Positions 50,961 to 61,269 of a stretch of DNA of 64,000 bases are shown here, one piece after another (position 1 is the stretch's first letter; each line of letters begins with the position of its first letter). The position numbers and the translations under genes were made by a program. Source of the DNA: Trichoplax sp. H2. Its lineage: Eukaryota > Placozoa > Uniplacotomia > Trichoplacea. The notes beneath the pieces were generated by a model. The model saw only the letters and a list, made by a program, of their open reading frames with translations. It made no database searches and was not told the origin of the DNA. The DNA is taken from NCBI GenBank assembly GCA_003344405.1, contig NOWV01000009.1:310001-374000 (forward strand). Reading direction: 5' to 3'.

Positions 50961-51803
50961 ATTTCATACGTTACTCTATGTACTGTATACTATGTATACT
51001 CTTGAATACATCTGTATCTAGTAGTCCATACCCTAGTACACTGGTACGTGAACTGCAACGTCGAGCTGTCCTGTGTTGTTAAAAGTGGGAAGAATTTATT
51101 TCATGAGAAAATAAAACTGCGAAATTATTAAATTAAAATATAATTGGGAAAAGTTAAGGATGGGAACTTGAGAGTGAGTGAAAGAGTGAATCTTGGTACT
51201 GTAGCAACATGTAAGGACAGTATGAATGGAATAAGGGTCTTGATACGGGATATAGTGTGAATATTAGTGTATATGTTAACATATATGTACTATATATATA
51301 TAGTCATATACAACTTGACTTAATATCCTATGTTTACAAATGAATTTTATCATTATTTTTTACTTACAGTATATTCCTCTGGTCTATCAATCCATAATAC
51401 TATCTGTTAATTATAAACAAACCTTAACATTATCGTAAACCGTCAGCAAAGCGACGGATACTAGTTTATTTGAAATTTTCAATTCTTCTAGTTAAATTAT
51501 AATTGAAAGATTGTACTACGTTCTATAATAATGTCTTCGCTATTTTAATACTAATCAGTGTATTACACTACGTGCTGCAATACCGTACCGTACTGTAAAC
51601 CTACCGGCCAAGTACGGTATTTCCTTCTAAAATACAATATATCTAGTCTAGGTTTTCTTTCTAGTAGTCCTTGGTACTGAGCAGCAAAGATCTTTATTTG
51701 TAATTTTTTGTTTACAAATCTATTACTATGTATAGATGCTAAAACGGTTAACAAATATACGCCAAATGTATGATAAGGAACTTTAAAGAAAACCGTAACC
51801 GAT

Positions 51804-54581
51804 ATGGAGGAGATAGATATTGGTAACAATCACTGTATCCATTTTAGAATCAGATTTAATGACAATCAGGTAAGGACAACACCTTATATAAATATCACAA
51901 AATGGCACTAGACACTAGTAAATAAATTACAGTGTAATAGTTTTGATGGATCTGCAAGAGCCTGATACCTTATATATCATACAAGTAGCAGCTCATTGGC
52001 TTTATAAGCTAGGATATAACAGTACTGTAGTGCACTAATCTGTACAGTATATCGTGCAGCATGAGTAATAAATATTCGTGTACCCTATGTAAGACATCGA
52101 TGAGAGACTTAAATTAGGTTAAATACGTAGATACGATAGAATGAAATATTTAGTTTTCGCAATAGCTAATTATATTTAGAATTGATAGTGATTATTTGGT
52201 TTGCGTCAGCGAATTGGCTTTCTTAGGAACAATGTATTTGTGACGTTATGAACTAGGTAATTGTACCAAAAATTAGCTATCAACAAATTGATATTACTGT
52301 AAATGTACTGTATCACAGGGTAAATGGAGTAACTCGGTTGTTTTACCAGTAAGCCCCTCTGATCTTAAAGTATCTCGATAGCCCATACAAAGTCAGATAA
52401 TAGGAAGGATCTTCATAAATTGTTATTTGACCACTTTATCAATTTGCGTTACACACTGTAGGTATGCTGCGTTTCTTGCAATGCTGGTGATGCCATAGAT
52501 GATTTATACAGGTAGGATTGCTGAAGCAATGTGTGCTATACGTGTAGTTTATCGCCGATAGTACTGTACATTGCTGTAGTGCTGCTCCAGTAAATTTAAA
52601 TGTGCCTATAATAGCATTTATAATATTCTATTTGAAATATCCTCTATCAAAAATATATGATGTACGTATATTCAATTCTATACTTGCTATTTGCTTTATA
52701 AAAGCGATAATAACAATCGTACCATAAATTTGTTGTTACCTAATAATGACAGTTGTTTTATTTATTTACTATATGGTAGAGAAAAAATTATGTCTGTTCT
52801 TTCGCAAGATAAATAGTTTTTGTACCGATTTTATAATATTTCAAGTTTTGTTTGGAAATAGTGACAATGTACGAATACATATCTGATGATATAAGTAGTG
52901 ATCAGTCAATTATACGAGTACAAACCACTGGTAATAAATTAAATTATAATTATAATTCATACGTATATGTGTATCACATCAAATATTCACTTGTAAGATA
53001 TAATAGATTTGCATTAAAGAGGAATTGACTAAATTCTGGTATGATATAATTGGAGAGTAATTCAGACAATGTTAGTCGTTAAATCGAAGTATATGTACTG
53101 TTAGTATTAGTATTTGAAGACGAAATCATGCTCCTAAGCATTTAGTACGTACAATAAGCTCAATCATGTTTAGATGTACGAGTTTTATTTCACTTCATTT
53201 ATTGACTATTTCTCGATAGTAAAATATATCAAGTATCTAACCGGAAAATCGAGTTGCTAGCACTTGTGGGGTCATATCCTCAACTTAAGATACCTCCTTC
53301 ATCTTTAAAAGTAAAACAAGCCGGTAAATTAGGTTATTTAAGCCATTTAACAGAATTATAATAAAAAACGAATTCATTACAGATATACGTGTATTTATCT
53401 CTGTGTAATGAAATAATACGTTCTGCTGCCACTCCAACTATATACTGTTGCAGTACTGTCAATTTGATGCTTTGCTATATAATAATATCGTAATTTAACG
53501 GATTTTTTAAGGTCTTACAAATAACTCTGTATTAGTGGCGTTATCTGAAATTAAATCAACTACGACTTTGACACAGGGACATGGAAGTTGTTAGTTTTAA
53601 TATCAAAAATTATATTTCTTACTATAGCATCCTGTTTGTAAGGTATTGCTATATGTCAAGTCTTCGATACTACTTTTTGAAGCAAATTTATTTCTGTTTT
53701 ATAGTCACTCCTATTAGAGAAATTAATGACCCATTGGCATGGCAGCAATTGCTCAAAGATACTAATAAAGATTACCTTATAATGTGCCTCTTTTATACAT
53801 CAAAGTATGTTTATCGTCTTGCATTTAAACGTACCACAGTTATATTAATACATGTATAACAGTCTATACAAAGCTATTGATTGTATATTGAATTTAATTG
53901 TAATTATCTGTAATTAATTCAATATTCAATAATTAAATTATCAAATGGTTATTTGGACATCTTACAGGGTAAATTGTGTAGCTCTTGTCGACCAATATGA
54001 AAGCCTTAGTAGAGACAGTAATTACAACTCTAGGGTGTTATTTTACAAGATTAATGCTGACAAGGTACTAATCTAAAATCAGTAAATTTGCCATTATATA
54101 TTACGTACCATTTAGGCATTAGGCTTTTAAGGGCAGTAAAAGAAACAAAAATAGCAGTTAACATTTTATTATTATTATTATTATTATTAAATGTTATAGA
54201 ATCCTAGTTGTGTATATACAGATGGATCGATGACTTTACCGAAATTCGCTTTTTATCGTAATCAACAGGTTCAATTAATTAGATAAAAAATGAACATTAC
54301 CATATACTATATCTACCATTACTCAGCTGCCTATTATTTCGACTCACAAGAGTGTATTGCTGGTAGTCATACTAGATTTATAAAATAAAATTTTACTTTT
54401 TTTAATCTAATTTTAGGTGATAGATGTCCACATTGGTAATAATTTCGAGCAATTAAAATCAAGTCTGCGATGGAATGCATTTCATCTACCATTATCAACT
54501 AATCAAATGGTAGTATCTGAGAAATATGATCGCTCATTGTGGACTTACAAGAACATCGACGACTATTATGACCCAAGGTAG
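51804..54581 (+). CDS. Ubiquitin-like (OTU1/UBX-type) plus thioredoxin-like domain protein, 218 residues
   Basis: Seven exons, 51804-51869, 52462-52511, 53220-53323, 53512-53586, 53705-53804, 53968-54064 and 54417-54581, keep one frame and total 657 bp, stop TAG included. Residues 10-85 look like a beta-grasp domain: CIHFRIRFNDNQ, a helix KIYQVSNRKIELLALVG, then SYPQLKIPPSSLKVKQAGL and NSVLVAL, similar in layout to the N-terminal UBX-like domain of OTU1/YOD1 (GYPP...L...GL..GD.L). Residues about 105-190 resemble a thioredoxin fold: DPLAWQQLLK, YLIMCLFYTSKVNCVALVDQ, YESLSR, VLFYKINADK. The active-site CxxC is absent (TSKVNC in its place), so redox catalysis is unlikely. The tail is Tyr/Asp-rich (NIDDYYDPR). 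I do not recognise an orthologue. Both domain calls are inferences from pattern; the gene structure itself is well supported by phase. Confidence 0.75.
54166..54190. repeat. (TTA)n microsatellite
   Basis: About eight tandem ATT/TTA units in the last intron of the UBL-thioredoxin gene. Confidence 0.9.
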
Positions 54582-56060
54582 CCGGTTGCCTTATTGACGC
54601 TTTCAAATCTGTATGATACACTAACTATTATTATATTCAATAGCCAGTGTTGCTCTAGGATCGGGAATGTAATTTCAAATTTTCGATAAATAGCAGAGCA
54701 TAGTAATTATTGCTGTATAATATGTTAATGGCATCTTTTATACTCCATTAAGTACTTACATGTTTACTTGAGCGATAGCAAGACTATTAATTAACGAAAT
54801 AAAAATCTACACAATATATAGCGATTAAATTTGCTCAACGGTGGCGTTCGTTGATCTTAACTCTTGATATAATACTATAAGAAGTTTTTATATTTTGCTA
54901 CACCGCACAAATTTTTTATTTTGATATTGGATATTTATTATATTATATCAGCATCACTTGGCAATTTTATATACTGCATTAATTAAAGCATCACTTTATA
55001 ATCTAACTCTGATGATTTGTATTTGTATTATTACGTAAATATCATATTATTACTTTTTATTAACACCTAAATGAATTAATTCATGAGATGTAGCATATCC
55101 ACTTACTGATTTTGCCTAGTCAACAAAATACGATATTTTTAATTAATTTAATCACCAAATGACTAAAGATAACCCATACATATTGCGCTTATGTCTTTAG
55201 TGATTCATAACACTGGTTGAAGCAGATTGCACTATGTATACTGTACATCAGTACTGCATATATTATACTTTTGCATATTGTATCTACTTTAATATCTATA
55301 ATAAAATAAATTCATCGAGTATATGCATGTTAGAGTAATTTTTTGATATTATTGTAGGAGATAAATATCGACATAGAATGAATACTTTACAACGCTGTTA
55401 TAGATTTAGCTAGGATAATTAAGTTTCAGTTATTTCATATAGTTAAAGAGGTAATTAAATACTATAATTTCTACAGGACCGGTAAACAAAAATTCAACAG
55501 TTTCCCATAAAGCCCATAAAATATCAACGATAGCAGTAAATCGATCTAAATTCAGATTCAGTTTAACCTACAGTATATTATCTAAATACAGTTACGTGGA
55601 CAGAGTTACAAGAATAACAACTTCGGTATTTGCATGCGAATATAAATTGGTTAAATAACTGTGATGTGTAACTAGCTCCGACACCTACTTAAGCTCATTT
55701 AAAAGTCATAGATTTATTAAGTAATCAAAATCATTCCTATATCTTATTACGAGAGTTGTAGTTCTACATCGTTGATAAATACTTAACATGCGGGTAGCAA
55801 AAGAAAAGAATTATTATTCAGGATAATATATGATATCCAAAAACTACAATGTACAGATCATTATAATATATAATATTTAGGAGACAGTACCAAGTTGTAA
55901 TGATATTTATTAATTCCATTAAAAAAACCTATAGATAATTATGATTTTCTAAAGTCAGATAAATGTCTATTTATGTAGCTGATTAACATTACTAGTACGT
56001 CATACATGCATATATATGTACAATTGAAGCACATTAATAGGAACGATATTAACCGTTATA
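54582..56060. other. 3'-3' intergenic region
   Basis: AT-rich spacer between two convergent genes. No exon, RNA gene or TACTG/CAGTA array is visible. Confidence 0.6.
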
Positions 56061-57683
56061 TTAATTGCAGCTTTGACCAGCATATATGAAATTCCAGTGA
56101 TTGATATCTCTGGCGATTTTGTGAGGATCATAATGAGTATGAGCTACTACTTCAAACTCTCTACCAAAGCTAGTCCTAAAATAAAAATTCATTAAAATTG
56201 CGTTATGTCTCAATCTCCAAACTTCATCTCTCTTTCTCTGTTCAGATTATTAAAATATGAATTAACGTCACCTGTGAGTATATTCGGGCAATGAAGCAAG
56301 ACATTGATTTGATTTACAATGATTAATTAAAAGTTTTTGGCCAATTGGAACTGGCATGCCTTCCATAATCAATCTTTGTTTAGGCTCTAAAACAAGCAAT
56401 TTCCTATGGATCGTCAAAAGAACAAAATTTGTATAGATTTCAATCCGTAATTGTATAATGATTATATTTTTCTGGTTGAAGACTGGAATTGCTACAAATA
56501 GTACGTATTCGAATTACCATTCGCACTGATAATTGGATTCAGCAGAAAGGGTAGCGTCTTGCAAGCGAGAGTATTTGGCATATTTTATGAAAGTAGCTCT
56601 GTCACTATATAATTTTAACTAAAAGAAAGAGGAAATTCACTTTAACAATAATCGCATCCAGAATTTTTACGCGTTTTAAAAATTAGTTACCTGTCCACCA
56701 ATCCCAGATAGAGTAGATAAACAAAAGTGCTGCTCGAAGTGTAAGATTTCTCCAGTACGATCAACATTGTCAGCACTGTTTATAATAAAAATTCTATTAG
56801 ATTTTTCTTAACGACATTTGTGGGTACAAACAACGTTCGTTAAATATTGGGAGCAAAGTAACTAACCTGACAATTTGAAAAGCGTTTCTAATACAAGGCT
56901 CAAAGTTTTTTGATGAAGTAAGAGGGCATGGACCCTCTAACTGCTGAGCGTTATGCATCTGAATATCGGACATGTTCGCAGAAGCAATTGAACTCGTACC
57001 AACATTATATAGGCAAACAATGTCACCAAAATGGATGTAGCCATCATCTGCAGGAGAGCTTAAATCGATCTAGATAAATGCGTACATCATTGTTGGAGTT
57101 AAGATTAATTAATGCATTCTTATATAATACTATACTCTAAGACTATCTACAATCATTGCAGTCAAGCAGATATATAAATCAATAATTCCATAGCTGTACA
57201 TCAATGAATCATCGTAATACGTATAGAAGAAAAAGTTATCTAAAATTAAATTCTACATACCTTTTGTAAAATATGATGCCGCAAATTATAAGCTCGATCT
57301 GTCAAAAGTTCACCTCTTTCCTTTTTCTCAAGAAAATCCTTCAATTTTTCCTATATAAATCAAATCAAGTTAAGTATATGTCAATCTTAAATAACGTCTG
57401 CGGACAATATATGAAATGGCATAGGAGGTTCAATTTAATGTTAAGTGTATGTTTGATATCTTGCAAACTTTCATTAATAATAATATTCGCACTTGCGTAA
57501 GTACTAGACTATACGAGACTGCGAGTACTCTACTAGATACAAAGCACCCTGAATACAAAATCGTAATAAATTATAGAAAAGTATATTTTATTTTTATTTC
57601 ACTCGGCATCATACCTCTTCGAGACAAACATCTTCCTGCCAATTTCCAATCCTTACAGCTGGATTATACGTACGATAGCTCAT
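56061..57683 (-). CDS. CFAP161: Cilia- and flagella-associated protein 161
   Basis: CFAP161 is a microtubule inner protein of motile axonemes. Start ATG 57683 (MSYRTYNPAVRIGNWQEDVC, matching the YGPGVRIGNWNEDVYLEE start of animal CFAP161). Further exons: about 57349-57261 (EKLKDFLEKKERGELLTDRA), about 57071-56872 (DDGYIHFGDIVCLYN...GPCPLTSS), about 56780-56690 (VDRTGEILHFEQHFCL), about 56609-56512 (LYSDRATFIKYAKYSRLQDA), about 56430-56275 (LEPKQRLIMEGMPVPIGQKL, LINHCKSNQCLAS) and about 56175-56061 (FGREFEVVAHTHYDPHKIAR, INHW). The stop is TAA at 56061-56063. Block order and spacing follow the whole vertebrate protein, minus its short C-terminal tail. Intron borders are GT-AG where checked. 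Confidence 0.93.
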
Positions 57684-57948
57684 TATGTCCTTTACAGATA
57701 CAATCTAAAATAATTTTTATCTTTCAAATGCAAAGAACTGTTTCTGTTTAATGTGATCCAATGTCCACTCCAATAGTCAGAAAGCTCAAATTGGTCTACT
57801 CAGACCAGCTTAGCTATATACCCCTATCCCTTATACCCAGTTGCGTACCTTTCTGTGTCTACAAATATTGTATATGGTGACTAGTGATTACAAACTGAAA
57901 TAACAAATCTTGGTTTCTATGACAACTGAAAGATACCATATTATAAAA

Positions 57949-58222
57949 GTACAGTACATGCTATCCAGTACCGTACAGTACTGTACTGTACTGTACAAGT
58001 GTACAGTACATTGCACATTACGTACAGACTGTACTGTACTCTACAGTATATCAAAGATACAGACATACAGTACAGTACAGTACTGTACTGTACTGTCCTG
58101 CGAAGTCGCGATCTCATTATCGTCCCAGTCAATTGATCAACCTAATAATAATGATGTCCGGTGGACAGTACGCCTATGCAAAACTATAGTAACTACAAAT
58201 GCACAGTATTGTAAGTACTGTA
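57949..58222. repeat. TACTG/CAGTA palindrome cluster upstream of CFAP161
   Basis: Contains CCGTACAGTACTGTACTG at about 57968, TACAGTACAGTACAG at about 58065, a following TACTG run at about 58081-58095 and AGTACTGTACAGTT at about 58214. The first unit begins about 265 bp upstream of the CFAP161 start codon. Confidence 0.9.
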
Positions 58223-58540
58223 CAGTTTTTCGACTGAATGTCGATCAGCATCCTATCGGCGAACAGAATTAACGTCAGTGTTCTGTTTTTCCAAGTTTTC
58301 CACTTACTTAGTACATCTCTGCATGCAGTGAACATCAAGTTTGGCTCAACTACTTAGCCTGTTAAGTGTGAAGATATATTGAGGTCAAACCCTGACGTTC
58401 AATCCGTAATGCAAACTTCAGCATGAAAGAGTAAGCGGTGACGTACTATCAATAAACTTACTCATAACAATCTGATACTTTAACAGTACGAAAGAAACTG
58501 CCGAGAGTATGTAATATATCATTTAGAATACAGCATTTAG

Positions 58541-58737
58541 TGTACCTTGTACTGAACTACATTGTGACTGTATCAAGAACTAGTAACCAACCCAGGCCAA
58601 ACAGCAAATTCGTCGCTATAGCGAATTTAAATGATGGACAGACATCAATAGTGACTAATCGACAAATTCGAGGCCATAACTTTATGCCATATACGTACTT
58701 TAGATGTTATCCAAAAAATTCAAAGAAACATCTCTGA
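58541..58737 (+). CDS. Possible terminal exon of an unrecognised gene (weak)
   Basis: After a candidate 3' splice site (CAGCATTTAG) an open frame of about 65 codons runs to TGA at 58735-58737. It includes TVSRTSNQPRPNSKFVAIAN, DGQTSIVTNRQIRGHNFMPY and CYPKNSKKHL, with amino acid composition more like protein than neighbouring chance frames. It has no ATG at its beginning and no upstream exon could be assigned. If real it would be transcribed divergently from CFAP161. Confidence 0.2.
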
Positions 58738-59430
58738 TAGTTATGATTAAATATATGAGTATCAATACTCCATTTAAGCATCAATCTTCCAACAAATATA
58801 TCTGAAGATGAGCTTAATCCTCGAAACCAACAACGTAATTCGGAGCAATATATTCAAGTGCTATTTTATATTTTACATACAACAGTTAGGTAGTTTCAGA
58901 CTTGCTAAGAAACTAAATACACCGAAAGATTTACATTAATCCTCAGCTTTTAAAGATTGCAAAAATCTCCTCACAATATGATGTCATATAGAGCCGTACT
59001 ATGTACCATTACCAGCGCTCCCGTTGGTCCTACTATCGACTTCTGTGATGCCCAATCAGACTATGTACAAATGGCAAACACGATACCAGTTATACCACGA
59101 GCGTAAAACAAAGTACCGTCCATGAATTAGAAGCTTTCGCTAAGCAAATATCCTAAGAATCGTTCCCATAAAACAATATCCATTATTTCAGTAATAAAAT
59201 TAGTGGTGGTGAATAATTCTTAATATTTCATATCTGGTGTAAAGAAATAACTTGATATTTTTAAAGGTATTTATACCCTCCAAGACCGAAAATATAACTG
59301 TAATTCAATATATTATAAATTTAATATGAAATAAAAATATGCTGCTAGGCGTATGACTAAATATGAGTTCATAAATAAATTAATTAACTAATAAACCATA
59401 CAGCTCCTTCAAAATGTTTTATCATCTTTT

Positions 59431-60263
59431 TTACATTTCCCTAATTCTTTCCATTAGGGACTGGAACTGCATTTCCAGTTCGTGCTGATTACCATCATTT
59501 CGAATAATGATATTATGAGCATAATCATCTAAATTGCATTCAGATTCTGCATCATCAACGTTTGCAGTGAATACCCAACCGCGCTGGATTCTGATAGTGT
59601 CATCACAAACAACACGGACGGATAGGACTTTGTTGAAGTGCTTATTGAAATAGTCCATATCAGTTTTACGTCTAGCATCAGTTATAACCCATACTGAAGC
59701 CGAGGTGCTAGCATCCGCAATCGCTAAGTTGCAAAAGTATGCCGGGTTCGCTAATCTCATATCTTCTCCCCATTTAATCATTGCAGCTCTGTACTTTTCC
59801 TTGTATTCGCTAGCATCTAATAACTTGTCATAATCCAGCTGGTGATCCTACAATATCATATGCATTCAATAACGATACAAGAATATTAACTTTCAATAAA
59901 TACAGCATTACCTTTTTCTACAGAATATCGCTAACATGCACATTGTGAAATAGTGATGAAAAAAATTAAAATAATTCACGTCGCTGTATACTACAGTACG
60001 AATACACTCCCCCAAATTTTGTATATGGTTATACTATTTACCTTAGCAAACTGCTTTTTCAATGGGCCTGACAATCGCAGCAAATCGCAATTTGCCTTAC
60101 CTAATCTATCAGCATAAAGTAAAGCTCAGGTTTGAAAACTATTAAGAGGATAACTTAGTTCAGCCATTTAATTTTGGTGTTACCTTTCCTGTAATAGCCC
60201 AGTTACATAATCTTTTCCTGATTTCCTTTTTCCGCTAAAAACTAAGATGACCTTATCCGACAT
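59431..60263 (-). CDS. PMVK: Phosphomevalonate kinase, animal type
   Basis: Phosphorylates mevalonate 5-phosphate to mevalonate 5-diphosphate with ATP in the mevalonate (isoprenoid/sterol) pathway. Exon 1, 60263-60184: MSDKVILVFSGKRKSGKDYV, with the FSGKRKSGKD Walker-A-like ATP loop of metazoan PMVK. Exon 2, about 60105-60052: LGKANCDLLRLSGPLKKQFA. Exon 3, about 59848-59431: LDYDKLLDASEYKEKYRAAM, IKWGEDMRLANPAYFCNLA, VWVITDARRKTDMDYF (the substrate-binding D.RR motif) and RGWVFTANVDDAESECNLDD, ending RIREM. About 190 residues, the usual size. This is the animal nucleoside-monophosphate-kinase-like enzyme, not the GHMP-type of yeast and plants. Confidence 0.95.
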
Positions 60264-60359
60264 TTCTGTTGGGAAGTTGAAAAATTTTAGCTTCAGCAGC
60301 CAACCTCTTACGGACTACAGTATCTCTATCGCCGATCAAGAAAGCAGAAAGCGACTGTC

Positions 60360-60800
60360 TCTACAGTACACCATACACACAGCCACGGACCACTGAAACC
60401 GAACCGTGACACAGTAAATATACTCAGTGTGAAGTTACTGTACTATACTTTACTACTGTAATCCGATTGCGTAATTACAGCACACTGTACTGCAGAGTAA
60501 ATTATCTGCAGGTTGACTGCAACTGTTTGTTATGGGTCTGAATCATCCTGGGAAAGGCAAAGTGGCTTACAGTATAGTACTGTAAAATACTATACAGTAC
60601 TGTACACTGTATACTTTGCACTTTGATGATTCCGAGCATGCGCGATACGTAGGTTTGAATTTTGTGTGGTTACCATAGAAATGGCCAAAGAAAAGATTCC
60701 TTCTTGTGGCTTGCCGATCATTGAAATTAATGTAGTAGAAACTCAGTAGTCGCTACTTGAGTATAAGGCAGTGATGTACAGTATATGTAATAACGGTACC
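60360..60800. repeat. TACTG/CAGTA palindrome cluster between PMVK and the IQCH-like gene
   Basis: Units include CTACAGTACACC at about 60361, TACTGTACTATACT at about 60438, AGTATAGTACTGTAAAATAC and TATACAGTACTGTACACTGT at about 60570-60610, and TGTACAGTATATG at about 60775. The cluster begins about 100 bp from the PMVK start codon within a divergent spacer of about 1 kb. It is sparser and more degenerate than the others. Confidence 0.8.
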
Positions 60801-61269
60801 TTACTATACAGTATATGACATTAAAAAGCACGGTCCACAGTCCTATTAAGTTTTTATATAACTTGTATAGCATCTCCAGCAATCATATGGTAAATAATAA
60901 TAAACTGTGATTATTATTACACAAACTTTTGTACGAGTTCCAAATTTCAAATTAGCAGTTAACATCTCATTTATTCACCGACTATACAATTAATAACGCG
61001 TAAGTGATGACAAAATTAATATTATTTGTAATTATAAAGTATAATCCATAAAAAGTATAATGTTATCATGATATTGTTGCTAATCAAAGGCAACGAATTT
61101 CAATTTAAAGAAAAATCATCAACCAAATCTGTTACAGCTCTGTGGCTATAGTAGATTATCAATTTCATATATATTTCTTACATCATATAAAGTTACCTTT
61201 GTCTAAAATTTTACCATTAACCAATATTTTTTACTGTATAATTGTGATTTTGTTTTGTACTTAGCAAAC

